In this document: one piece after another, positions 1 through 7,107 of the stretch
How the letters are laid out: every line of letters starts with the position of its first letter
Numbering within the stretch: the first letter of the stretch is position 1
Origin: Bacillota bacterium
Lineage (GTDB): Bacteria > Bacillota > Clostridia > Peptostreptococcales > Anaerovoracaceae
Length of the DNA stretch: 8,790 nucleotides
NCBI GenBank assembly: GCA_029266295.1
Contig: JAQSXD010000137.1
Coordinates: 1 to 8,790, forward strand
Reading direction: 5' to 3'
Notes under the pieces: model-generated
The model's input: the letters and a program-made list of their open reading frames with translations, nothing else
Told to the model about the DNA's origin: nothing
Database searches by the model: none
Program-made: the position numbers and the translations under genes

Positions 1-106
1 TTGTCATGCAATTGTCAAAGTACACTTTGTTTGAAATGTATTTCCACAATTCACTCAAAGGTTTTTCATTTAGAACTTGACTTTTAATAGTTAGTCTTTA
101 TCGGCG
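1..106. other. Left edge without a callable gene
   Basis: Two plus-strand frames are open from the left edge, one ending with TAA at 85-87 and one with TGA at 78-80. Either could be the tail of a plus-strand gene that uses the terminator at 107-135, but 25-28 residues are too few to recognise. Other details are a direct repeat of TTGTCA (1-6 and 12-17) and a short inverted repeat CAAAGT-AC-ACTTTG at 16-29. Confidence 0.4.
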
Positions 107-135
107 AGGGGTGCCCCCTCTGCACTCCCCTTTTT
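107..135 (+). terminator. Rho-independent terminator reading rightward
   Basis: On the plus strand GGGGTGC (108-114) can pair with GCAC...CCC (122-130) through a 2-nt bulge, and five Ts (131-135) follow immediately. An alternative fold is the perfect 6-bp stem GAGGGG-TGC-CCCCTC at 106-120. This would stop a plus-strand transcript coming from left of the window, convergent with the MCP gene. Confidence 0.55.
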
Positions 136-171
136 ATCTAGTAGGAAATGATATTTTCTACTAGATAAAAA
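131..171. repeat. Perfect palindrome with 14-bp arms between two T-tracts
   Basis: TTTTTATCTAGTAG at 131-144 is exactly complementary to CTACTAGATAAAAA at 158-171, with a 13-nt centre that can pair further (AAAT with ATTT, plus a G-U wobble in plus-strand RNA). The A/T runs lie at the outer ends of the arms, the reverse of a normal terminator, so this stem alone is not a canonical intrinsic terminator in either direction. Its outer ends supply the T-tracts of the two flanking terminators. Confidence 0.8.
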
Positions 172-203
172 AGAAGAATCCCCCGCATATACTGGAATTC
201 TTC
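167..203 (-). terminator. Rho-independent terminator of the MCP gene
   Basis: On the minus strand GAAGAAT (203-197) pairs with ATTCTTC (179-173) as a 7-bp stem. It extends inward by a G-U and two G-C pairs around a loop of about 11 nt. Six Ts (172-167) follow directly. The element lies 34 nt past the MCP stop, the right place and orientation to end that transcript. Confidence 0.75.
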
Positions 204-236
204 CTTTCTTCGATTAGATCTATTTCTTACGTTTGC

Positions 237-3200
237 TCAATACTTATCAAACTCGTCATCCGCCAGAATAATTCTCGGACGAGCTATGACATCGATTGAT
301 GCAGCTGCGCCGCCAGGAGCGGTCAGCTGCTTCGTTTTGCTGTTGCCAAGGAGTGAGGCATCCTCTCTCAAGTTGAATTTCGCAATCATCTCCTTGAGAA
401 GCTCGGCCTGCCCGGAAAGTTCTTCACTGGAAGCTGCGCTTTCTTCCGCAGTAGCTGCCGTGCTCTGAACCACCTGAGAAACAAGGTTAAGACCCGCATT
501 GATCTGGGAAATGCCGGTTGCCTGTTCATTTGAGGATTCCGAAATATCCGCGATAATACCGGCAGTTTTTTGAATGCCATCAACAATTTCGACCAAGGCG
601 GCAGCGGTTTGATTCGCAATATCGGTGCCTCTTGATGATTTTTCTTTTGAATTGCGGATCATTTCCGTTGTCTCTCTTGCAGCTTGTGCGCTGCGGCTTG
701 CCAGATTCCTGACCTCTTCTGCTACAACGGCAAAACCTTTCCCATGTTGTCCGGCTCTGGCTGCTTCTACTGCAGCATTGAGCGCCAAAATATTGGTCTG
801 GAACGCTATATCATCAATAACTTTAATGATTCTGGAAATATTATTTGAGGATTCATTAATTTCTTCCATTGCGGACAGCATTTCTCCCATCTGACGGCTT
901 CCAGCCTCAGCATTATTCATGGCTGACTGCGCAAGACCATTTGCATTTACAGCGCTAGCCGCATTATTCTTTGTAATGGCTGACACTTCTGCAATCGATG
1001 CGGTGAGTTGTTCTACACTGCTAGCCTGTTCAGAAGCGCCTTGAGACAAAATCTGGCTGCCGTTTGCCACTTGTTTTGATCCTTCCGCTACCTGCTCTGA
1101 GGCTTGATTGATATTAAGAAACACCAAATTCAGAGACGTAATAATATTGCCTAGAGATTCCTTGATTGAGATAAAATCCCCCTCATAGCTGCCGGTGATA
1201 TCCACATTCAGATTTCCCGAACTAATCGAAGCGAGAACCGACGAAATCTCATCTACATATTTTTTCAGATTTTCGATGGTCAGGTTCATGGCGGTTTTGA
1301 TTTGCTCGTGCTCTCCTCTATAAGCGCCCTGCATTGTGACATTCAAGTTTCCGCCTGCCATTTGCTGCAGTACCGCCAACGCTTCCTGTACCGGTTCTGT
1401 AACCGCATCCAGTGTTTGATTGACTCCTTCAATAACCTTTGCATACTCCCCGCTAAATTTCGCTGCATCTCCTCGCAGCTTTAAATCTCCTTCTACTGCC
1501 GCTGCTGACAGTACATTTGTCTCATCCACCAGCGATTTAATATTTTCCATCATCATGATCAATGTCGGCACTAGCGTATCATGTTCACTGCGCTGTCCTA
1601 TTTCTTTAAATTCGACAAGATCATTTAAATCCCCTTTGGATACATGATCAATCACAGAAATTGAGCTTAGAAGGCTTTCTCTCATCAGATTCAGCGATTC
1701 TGCGATCTTGGCATAGATGCCGGAATAGCTGCCCTCTACCGATCCTGAAAAGTCGTTCAGGCTCATCTGTTCAAGGACTTCACTTGCTTCTTCCAGACCT
1801 CTCAAACCCTGGATACAGGAATTGATGCTGGTTTTTATTTCATTAAAATCACCATAATATGAGTCAGTAATTTCTTCCGGAATTTCTCCGACTCCTATTT
1901 TTTGAATATATTCGGCAGCTACATATAGCGGATTGACAACCGCATCCAGGGTCTGGTTAATTCCTTCAACAATTCTGGCAAAATCGCCGCCGTGGGCAGA
2001 AGCGTCAGCTCGCACGGAAAGCTTTCCTGCAACTGCAGCTTCGGAAAGCATTGAAGTATCATCAATCAATCGTCTAATCGCTACGATACAGGTATTTAAG
2101 CTCTCCTTAATCTCATTGAAATCACCTTTGTATTCTGCGGTAATCTCATGCGGGATATCCCCCCTGCTGATCTGTTTCATATAATCAGCGGCAACAGAAA
2201 GTGGCTGCACCACAGCATCAAGCGTCTCGTTGAACCCTTGAATAATTTGCTTGTAGATTCCTTGAAATTTCTCCCAATCGCCCCGGCGGCTCAGATTACC
2301 ATGAGCTGCAGCACCGGTTAACGCAACAGTTTCATTTGACAGGTCATTCAAAGTATCAATCACAGAGCACATACTGATACCCAAAATATCCTTGTCTGAT
2401 CTAGGGGATATATTCTGAGGCAGTATCCCTCCTGCAATCAGCTCTGCGGCTTTGGCCTGCTGTTTGACATTATCGATCATTGCACCAAAGGATTCATACA
2501 AATCACCAATTTCATCCTTAAGATTTGTCCGTACATCCACGTCCACATCTCCAAGAACCAACTTGTCCGCCACTTTTTTCAGTTCAATGATAGGGATAGA
2601 AATCCTCCTGCTGAAGATCAAAGCGACGATAACACCGATCAGAACCACTGCAGCAGACAATGCGATTAATGTAATTCTAAGAGATTGGATTCCCTTGAGC
2701 GCTACGCTTTCATAGCTTCCCACCCCAAGTGTCCACTGAGTGCTCGGAATAGGCGACAAAGCGGTAAAACGATGTTCTCCATCAAGCTCATATTTGGCCA
2801 TACCTACATTTCCCAGCCCAACTTTTTGAAGTGCAATTCCGAAGTTTTTCAAGGATCCACCAGATTCAATTTCACCCAATGCATTTCTCGCTTCCAAAAC
2901 AAATGTCGGATCAGGATGGGCATAAAAGGTGCTGTCAGGACCAAGTATAAAATAGTAGACTTCTTCATCGCTGATCAAATTGAATATCTCGAGCAGTTTA
3001 CCACCATCTCTCCTACCGATAAGGGCTCCGACTACCTGATCGCCATCAACGATCGGTGCAGCCTCCATTAATACCGGCTTCCCAGTTACTTTGCTGACAA
3101 TTAAGTCAGAAATGCTGCTCTTTCCCGTCAGCGCCTGTTTTATGTATTCTCTGTCCGATAGATCAGAGACATCATTTCCTTTAATGTAATGAGCCATACC

Positions 3201-3515
3201 GTCAGGAGTAACAATAGCCATATCCAAATAGCCCAACGTTTCAATTTTGGTGACGAGTTCACTTGTCTGCGACTCCCAATCCATGGTAACAATTTGCGTT
3301 TTTTCCGCTTCGCTTGACAGCACTGCCAGATCCCTTTCGATCATCAAGCTGATGCGGTTTGCATTTTCTTTTGCACGCTGCATGGTTGATTTTTCCGTTT
3401 CACTCAATAATGCACTTGAACTTGTACGAATGGAAACAACACTCAGGATAAGAGATACAGCGATGAGTAAGCCCGCAAGGATCAAAGCAATTTTCTTTGT
3501 CAGATTCATTTTCAT
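237..3515 (-). CDS. Methyl-accepting chemotaxis protein with dCache sensor and poly-HAMP array
   Basis: This is a transmembrane chemoreceptor that would control the CheA kinase through CheW, in response to an unknown ligand. It has 1092 residues; ordinary MCPs have about 550-700. Order: membrane helix 1 (about 8-29); extracytoplasmic dCache-like sensor (about 35-275), with DREYIKQALTGK, SKVTGKPVLMEAAPI and a late FYAHPDP segment; membrane helix 2 (about 280-301); canonical HAMP (about 303-355); some ten HAMP-like modules (about 357-796); MCP signalling domain (about 800-1048) with the universal tip around IAFQTNILALNAAVEAARAG (903-922) and GKGFAVVAEEVRNLA (925-939). The sensor lacks a clear RxWY amino-acid signature (it reads REYI), so I make no ligand call. 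The last 40 or so residues form a flexible linker ending in DDEFDKY. The start at ATG 3513-3515 has AGAAAGG 9 nt upstream; a second ATG lies two codons in. The gene follows kdpE by 170 nt on the same strand and ends before a strong terminator. It may form its own transcript or be a read-through product of the kdp operon. Confidence 0.95.
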   Translation of the reverse strand: MKMNLTKKIALILAGLLIAVSLILSVVSIRTSSSALLSETEKSTMQRAKENANRISLMIERDLAVLSSEAEKTQIVTMDWESQTSELVTKIETLGYLDMAIVTPDGMAHYIKGNDVSDLSDREYIKQALTGKSSISDLIVSKVTGKPVLMEAAPIVDGDQVVGALIGRRDGGKLLEIFNLISDEEVYYFILGPDSTFYAHPDPTFVLEARNALGEIESGGSLKNFGIALQKVGLGNVGMAKYELDGEHRFTALSPIPSTQWTLGVGSYESVALKGIQSLRITLIALSAAVVLIGVIVALIFSRRISIPIIELKKVADKLVLGDVDVDVRTNLKDEIGDLYESFGAMIDNVKQQAKAAELIAGGILPQNISPRSDKDILGISMCSVIDTLNDLSNETVALTGAAAHGNLSRRGDWEKFQGIYKQIIQGFNETLDAVVQPLSVAADYMKQISRGDIPHEITAEYKGDFNEIKESLNTCIVAIRRLIDDTSMLSEAAVAGKLSVRADASAHGGDFARIVEGINQTLDAVVNPLYVAAEYIQKIGVGEIPEEITDSYYGDFNEIKTSINSCIQGLRGLEEASEVLEQMSLNDFSGSVEGSYSGIYAKIAESLNLMRESLLSSISVIDHVSKGDLNDLVEFKEIGQRSEHDTLVPTLIMMMENIKSLVDETNVLSAAAVEGDLKLRGDAAKFSGEYAKVIEGVNQTLDAVTEPVQEALAVLQQMAGGNLNVTMQGAYRGEHEQIKTAMNLTIENLKKYVDEISSVLASISSGNLNVDITGSYEGDFISIKESLGNIITSLNLVFLNINQASEQVAEGSKQVANGSQILSQGASEQASSVEQLTASIAEVSAITKNNAASAVNANGLAQSAMNNAEAGSRQMGEMLSAMEEINESSNNISRIIKVIDDIAFQTNILALNAAVEAARAGQHGKGFAVVAEEVRNLASRSAQAARETTEMIRNSKEKSSRGTDIANQTAAALVEIVDGIQKTAGIIADISESSNEQATGISQINAGLNLVSQVVQSTAATAEESAASSEELSGQAELLKEMIAKFNLREDASLLGNSKTKQLTAPGGAAASIDVIARPRIILADDEFDKY
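1128..2447 (-). repeat. Tandem HAMP-like modules inside the MCP gene (protein-level repeat)
   Basis: Residues about 357-796 of the MCP consist of roughly ten HAMP-like modules of 38-49 residues. They alternate between two flavours, giving a unit of about 90 residues. One flavour ends in a G-[FIV]-N-x-TLDAV-x-x-P stretch, near residues 427-438, 518-529 and 697-708. The other carries G-[DE]-I-P...Y-x-GDFNEIK-x-S-x-N-x-CI, near 451-477 and 542-568. More divergent copies are at about 577-665 and 708-796. At DNA level the copies differ at many codon positions, so this is an old duplication series rather than a recent tandem repeat. Confidence 0.85.
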
Positions 3516-3524
3516 GTCAGTTCG

Positions 3525-3531
3525 CCTTTCT
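3525..3531 (-). promoter_or_regulatory. Ribosome binding site of the MCP gene
   Basis: AGAAAGG on the minus strand lies 9 nt before the ATG at 3513-3515 and supports this start for the chemoreceptor. Confidence 0.65.
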
Positions 3532-3575
3532 TTACATGTTAGTATCTATAATAAGCCTTTCAGGCATTTCAGACT

Positions 3576-3595
3576 GTATATTGAGTTATATATAC
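3576..3595. repeat. Inverted repeat GTATAT-N8-ATATAC upstream of the MCP gene
   Basis: Two 6-bp arms, GTATAT at 3576-3581 and ATATAC at 3590-3595, are separated by 8 nt. The centre lies about 70 nt upstream of the MCP start. The spacing of about one and a third helical turns suits a dimeric regulator, but the arms are AT-only apart from the outer G/C, so chance occurrence in AT-rich DNA is quite possible. Confidence 0.35.
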
Positions 3596-3685
3596 CACAT
3601 GTTGATAGAAATGAAACTTGGGCTCTCATCTTATTTTTCTTGGAATTAATTATTAACAATTGCACGGAAATAAATTTAAATCTGA

Positions 3686-4393
3686 CTACGAGGCATCTGA
3701 CATCCGATACCCAATACCGAGTTCTGTTATAATGTATTTCGGTTCAGCAGGGTTGTCTTCGAGCTTTCTTCTTAAATTGGCCATATTAACTCGAAGTGAA
3801 TCAATTTCATTTGTATATGGCCCCCAAATATTTTTCATTATATATTCATAGGTCAGTACCTTTCCCAAGTATTGTGAAAGCAAACTGACAATCTTGTATT
3901 CAATCGGCGTTAGATGGATCTCTTGCCCTCGAACTCTTACTCTTCTCTTATCGTAATTAATTTCTAGTTCATTAACGATTATCTTAGTTTCTGCTAATCC
4001 AATGCGGCTTTGGTTTCGCCGACTGTGTCTGATTTCAGTTCTTATTCTTGCAAGCAGTTCAGCTGTCCCAAACGGTTTTGTTATATAGTCGTCCGCTCCT
4101 AAATCTAATGCTTCGACTTTTTCACGTTCATGACCTCGGGCTGAAACAATAACAATTGGGACATTAGACCATTCTCTAACGGCTTTCAGGACTTCTATCC
4201 CATCCAAATCAGGAAGCCCCAGATCAAGTAATATTAAATCAGGACAATAGGAGGCCGCCATTGAAACGGCGTCTTTGCCTTTCCCTGTTTTTACTGTCTT
4301 GTAATTGTTTGATGCCAATATTGCAGACGTAAAGCTGCTAATCGCTTCGTCGTCCTCCACAATTAGTATTAGTGGTTCATTATTCATTTTCAT
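3686..4393 (-). CDS. kdpE: KdpE, OmpR/PhoB-family response regulator
   Basis: KdpE is the DNA-binding partner of KdpD; when phosphorylated it activates the kdp promoter. The protein has 235 residues. The receiver domain (about 7-120) shows the acidic pair D14/D15, phospho-acceptor D57 in LILLDLGLP, S84 in VSAR and K106 in TKPFG. The winged-helix domain (about 132-233) shows HLTPIEYKIVSLL, the recognition-helix region with DSLRVNMANLRRKLE, and the wing ITELGIGYRM. The sequence and the position next to kdpD together support KdpE rather than a generic OmpR member. Two starts are possible: ATG at 4391-4393, 4 nt after AAGGGG, or ATG at 4385-4387, 10 nt after it; they differ by two residues. The TAG stop is followed by a 170-nt gap before the MCP. 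The kdp control region that KdpE would bind lies outside the window, upstream of kdpF/kdpA. Confidence 0.96.
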   Translation of the reverse strand: MKMNNEPLILIVEDDEAISSFTSAILASNNYKTVKTGKGKDAVSMAASYCPDLILLDLGLPDLDGIEVLKAVREWSNVPIVIVSARGHEREKVEALDLGADDYITKPFGTAELLARIRTEIRHSRRNQSRIGLAETKIIVNELEINYDKRRVRVRGQEIHLTPIEYKIVSLLSQYLGKVLTYEYIMKNIWGPYTNEIDSLRVNMANLRRKLEDNPAEPKYIITELGIGYRMSDAS

Positions 4394-4394
4394 T

Positions 4395-7067
4395 TCACCC
4401 CTTCAAAGGCAGTTTAAACCAAAATATAGCTCCGCCTTCCTTTCGGTTTGCAGCTCCGAGTTTTCCCTTATGCGCTTTAATGATTGACATACATATTGAT
4501 AATCCAATACCCATACCCCTTGAAGAATCAGAACTGCGATCTCCATTAGGAATATAGCTTTCAAACAAGTAGGGAAAATCCTCCTCATTGATCCCTTCTC
4601 CTTCATCAATCACTTCGAAAGCGGCATAGTGATTTTCCTTTCTGACGCTGACTTCAACGGATGAATCCGACGTCGAATGTTTGAACGCATTTTCAATTAA
4701 ATTAAGAAGGACCTGTTCAATCAAGGTTCCATCCATGGGAACGATCAGCAATTCATTAGGGATTTTGACCGATATCTTCCGTTCAGGAAATCTCTTTCTT
4801 ATGTGGCTGATCGTATCAGCCACAACTTCCTCCGCCACTTCCGAAGTTTTCGTAACCGTCATAGTTCCCTCATTAATCCTGGTCACTGACAAGAGGTTTT
4901 CAACCATCCTGATCAGCCATTGAGAATCTTCCTTGATATTTAAAATCAAATGATCGTGTGTTTCTTTATCAAGGTTTTCACCACTTTCCAAAATCGTCGA
5001 ACTAGCACCGAGGATTCCTGTCAGCGGAGTTCTTAGGTCATGAGAAATTGCACGTAGGAGATTGCTCCTGCTCTTCTCTTTTTCGGTCTCGATTAGGATT
5101 TTCCTTTGATCATCCGACAAATACTGTCGTTCCAAAGCCATTGCTACTTGAGAACCAAGCATTCTCAGAAACAGACGGTTGTTTTGATCAAGTTTCCCTT
5201 TTGTGCATGAAACACCAATAACACCAAGAACCTTTGCTTGTGAAATAATTGGAATATAATGACCGGTCGCACCGATCAGTGTATCTGTACCGGAACCAGC
5301 ACGTTTCTTATTCTGAAACACCCAATGGGCAACAGCTCTTTCATCGTCATTTTTCAGTAAATCAATGTCAAGGTCTGTCGCTGACCCCATAAAAAATCCT
5401 TCCGACTCTTGCCCAGGATCTTGTGTATAAAATACGACCGCACGATCATAAATATTTGTTATATATTCGTTGGTCAGTGCTACGATATTCTCTAATCCTC
5501 TGGTCACAAGAAACTTTTTATTAATTTCGTAAAGGATTTTCGTACGATGTTCCCTTTCAACGGAAAGCCGCATCTGCGATTTGATCCTTACCGTTAGCGT
5601 ACTTGTGATAAAGGCTGCCAGAAACATAATTAAAAATGTGATTGGATAGCCTGGCTGGATTGCATTAAACGTATAGTATGGAACAGTGAAGAAGAAGTTG
5701 AATAATAGAACACTTAGTATTGAGGCGGTTATGCCAAAAAGATGGCCGATCGTAATTCTCGCTATAATTAAAACCGAAAGAATATATACCATTATTATAT
5801 TCTGGTCTCCGATATCTGCCGCCTGCAGTCCCATGGAAAGAAAAGTCGCAAGGATGAGTATTCCAGTTGTCTTAAGCAGGTCAGACCATGAAAAGTACAG
5901 ATTTCCCGTTATTCTAATTCGATTTTTCTGATGATACATTTTCTGCGGAATATCCGGAATGATATGAACCTCGATGTCTGGCAATAGAGAAAGCAGCTTA
6001 TCCTCCAGGTCTATCTCGAATAGAGTTTTTATTGTTTTCTTTTTTCTTACTTTTCCAATCACCAGATTCGTAATTCCTGAGATCTTTGCATATTCTGCAA
6101 TTGTATCGGCAACGTCGTGACCATTCAGCCTAACGGTCTCAGCCCCCAACCTTTTTGCCAGATCCAGGTTTACCTGAATCTCTTTTTCATCGCTTTTCGC
6201 TTTACTATCTACGTATACAGCAACCCACGGGGCATGAAATGCTTCAGCTGTTCTTGCAGTCCATCGGATCGATCGATCTGATGCTACTGATGCATTGACA
6301 CAAACCAGAAGCTTTGTACTGATAATTTTTTCCTGAATTTTTTTTTCATTTCGGTTATCCTCACTGATCCGGTCAGCAACCTTCCTCATTGCAATTTCAC
6401 GTAAAAGCCGTAAGTTTTCTTTTGAGAAAAAGACCCGCAGCGCGGTTTCAGCTCTTGTCGCACGGTAAATTTTTCCTTCTTCAAACCTTTTAATCAATTC
6501 ATCCGGGGAAAAGTCTATTATTTCGACTGTATCCGCCTCGTCAAAAATATAATCTGGAATCGTTTCCCGTACGGCAACTTTGGTAATCTTCTGCACAACA
6601 TCGTTCAAGCTTTCGATATGCTGGATATTTACTGTTGTATAAACATCGATTCCGGCATTTAGAAGCTCTTCAATATCCTGATAACGTTTCTTGTTCCGCG
6701 TATCAGGTGCATTGGAATGGGCAAGTTCATCTACCAGAATCAGCTCCGGTTTTCTTTTCAGTGCTGCATCTAGATCAAATTCCTTCAACAGAAGATTTTT
6801 ATACTTAATTTCCATTGGTGGCAGTGTGGACAAGCCATCCATCATCTGCATCGTTTCAGGCCGGGTATGCGGTTCGATATAACCCACTAGAACATCAATC
6901 CCGCTATTCATTTTTTCGTGAGCGTCATCCAGCATGGAATATGTCTTGCCAACTCCTGCTGCATATCCAAGAAAAATCTTCAGTCTTCCTTTTTTCTTAT
7001 TTTCACTGATACGGATTTTTTCCAAAATTGTATCCGGATTCGGACGATGTCCATCTTGATCAAGCAC
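4395..7067 (-). CDS. kdpD: KdpD, potassium/osmosensing sensor histidine kinase
   Basis: KdpD is the membrane sensor kinase that phosphorylates KdpE when K+ is limiting; it also has phosphatase activity. The 890 residues match the usual length (894 in E. coli). Domains in order: KdpD N-terminal ATP-binding domain (about 27-235) with Walker A GYAAGVGKT (34-42) and Walker B LILVDE (109-114); a universal-stress-protein (Usp) domain (about 250-372); four closely spaced membrane helices (about 397-493); a GAF-like domain (about 510-647); a HisKA dimerisation helix with phospho-acceptor H676 in SHDLRTPL; and a HATPase domain with N-box NLIENAFKHS (789-798), G1 DEGEGI (821-826) and G2 GMGIGL (851-856). 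The start is GTG at 7065-7067, 9 nt after AAAGGTGG. It places HRPNPDTILE just before the ATPase domain, like the RPDPDRLLE start of E. coli KdpD. The TGA stop is 1 nt before kdpE. All catalytic motifs are intact. The Usp domain has a partial match to a cyclic-di-AMP-binding motif (see findings). Confidence 0.97.
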   Translation of the reverse strand: MLDQDGHRPNPDTILEKIRISENKKKGRLKIFLGYAAGVGKTYSMLDDAHEKMNSGIDVLVGYIEPHTRPETMQMMDGLSTLPPMEIKYKNLLLKEFDLDAALKRKPELILVDELAHSNAPDTRNKKRYQDIEELLNAGIDVYTTVNIQHIESLNDVVQKITKVAVRETIPDYIFDEADTVEIIDFSPDELIKRFEEGKIYRATRAETALRVFFSKENLRLLREIAMRKVADRISEDNRNEKKIQEKIISTKLLVCVNASVASDRSIRWTARTAEAFHAPWVAVYVDSKAKSDEKEIQVNLDLAKRLGAETVRLNGHDVADTIAEYAKISGITNLVIGKVRKKKTIKTLFEIDLEDKLLSLLPDIEVHIIPDIPQKMYHQKNRIRITGNLYFSWSDLLKTTGILILATFLSMGLQAADIGDQNIIMVYILSVLIIARITIGHLFGITASILSVLLFNFFFTVPYYTFNAIQPGYPITFLIMFLAAFITSTLTVRIKSQMRLSVEREHRTKILYEINKKFLVTRGLENIVALTNEYITNIYDRAVVFYTQDPGQESEGFFMGSATDLDIDLLKNDDERAVAHWVFQNKKRAGSGTDTLIGATGHYIPIISQAKVLGVIGVSCTKGKLDQNNRLFLRMLGSQVAMALERQYLSDDQRKILIETEKEKSRSNLLRAISHDLRTPLTGILGASSTILESGENLDKETHDHLILNIKEDSQWLIRMVENLLSVTRINEGTMTVTKTSEVAEEVVADTISHIRKRFPERKISVKIPNELLIVPMDGTLIEQVLLNLIENAFKHSTSDSSVEVSVRKENHYAAFEVIDEGEGINEEDFPYLFESYIPNGDRSSDSSRGMGIGLSICMSIIKAHKGKLGAANRKEGGAIFWFKLPLKG
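4398..4403 (-). promoter_or_regulatory. Ribosome binding site of kdpE, inside the kdpD 3' end
   Basis: AAGGGG forms the last two sense codons of kdpD (Lys-Gly), directly followed by the TGA stop, one spacer base and the kdpE ATG. Spacing is 4 nt to the first ATG and 10 nt to the second ATG two codons later. Neither spacing is ideal, so both may be used. The arrangement implies coupled translation of kinase and regulator. Confidence 0.75.
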
Positions 7068-7076
7068 TCCTATTCA

Positions 7077-7084
7077 CCACCTTT
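7077..7084 (-). promoter_or_regulatory. Ribosome binding site of kdpD (GTG start)
   Basis: AAAGGTGG on the minus strand ends 9 nt before the GTG start at 7065-7067. It lies in the short gap between kdpC and kdpD, so kdpD has its own initiation signal. No separate promoter or terminator is evident in this gap, apart from a weak 5-bp AT-only inverted repeat (TAATA/TATTA at 7084-7096). Confidence 0.8.
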
Positions 7085-7107
7085 AATAACGTATTACTAT
7101 GAAAAGT

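Larger units (their letters stand above)
3516..3685 (-). other. AT-rich intergenic region between kdpE and the MCP gene
   Basis: This 170-nt gap follows the kdpE TAG. I see no GC-rich hairpin with a T-run that would end the kdp transcript; the only stem is GCCT-gaa-AGGC at 3555-3565, which is too short. A possible -10 element, TATTAT, lies at 3548-3553 on the minus strand, but no convincing -35 sits 16-18 nt upstream and no flagellar sigma-28 type promoter is recognisable. The region also holds the inverted repeat listed separately. Whether the MCP has its own promoter or relies on read-through from kdp cannot be settled from sequence alone. Confidence 0.5.

Noticed and set aside
13..18. Perfect -35 hexamer TTGACA on the minus strand at the left edge, overlapping a short inverted repeat.
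   Set aside because: The matching -10 would fall outside the window, so a promoter cannot be supported. The plus-strand terminator nearby instead suggests a convergent gene on the left.
240..278. MCP C-terminus (RIILADDE) resembling the start of a response-regulator receiver domain, suggesting an MCP-receiver fusion or its remnant.
   Set aside because: The protein stops a few residues later, and the sequence up to the terminators (236 to about 107) shows no receiver-like continuation. A terminal docking peptide is the simpler reading.
2685..3071. Plus-strand open frame of 128 codons opposite the MCP sensor domain.
   Set aside because: It is antisense to a conserved dCache region and has no recognisable domain or initiation signal.
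3555..3565. GCCT-gaa-AGGC stem as a terminator for the kdp operon.
   Set aside because: It is only 4 bp with a 3-nt loop and no proper T-run, and it lies over 120 nt past the kdpE stop and close to the MCP start.
3534..3602. Two ACATGT palindromes 63 bp apart in the kdpE-MCP gap.
   Set aside because: Six-base palindromes at this spacing are expected by chance, and the flanking bases do not match beyond one or two positions.
3247..3732. Plus-strand open frame of 161 codons across the MCP start and the intergenic gap.
   Set aside because: It runs antisense to the MCP N-terminus and the end of kdpE, and its translation is low-complexity and unlike a folded protein.
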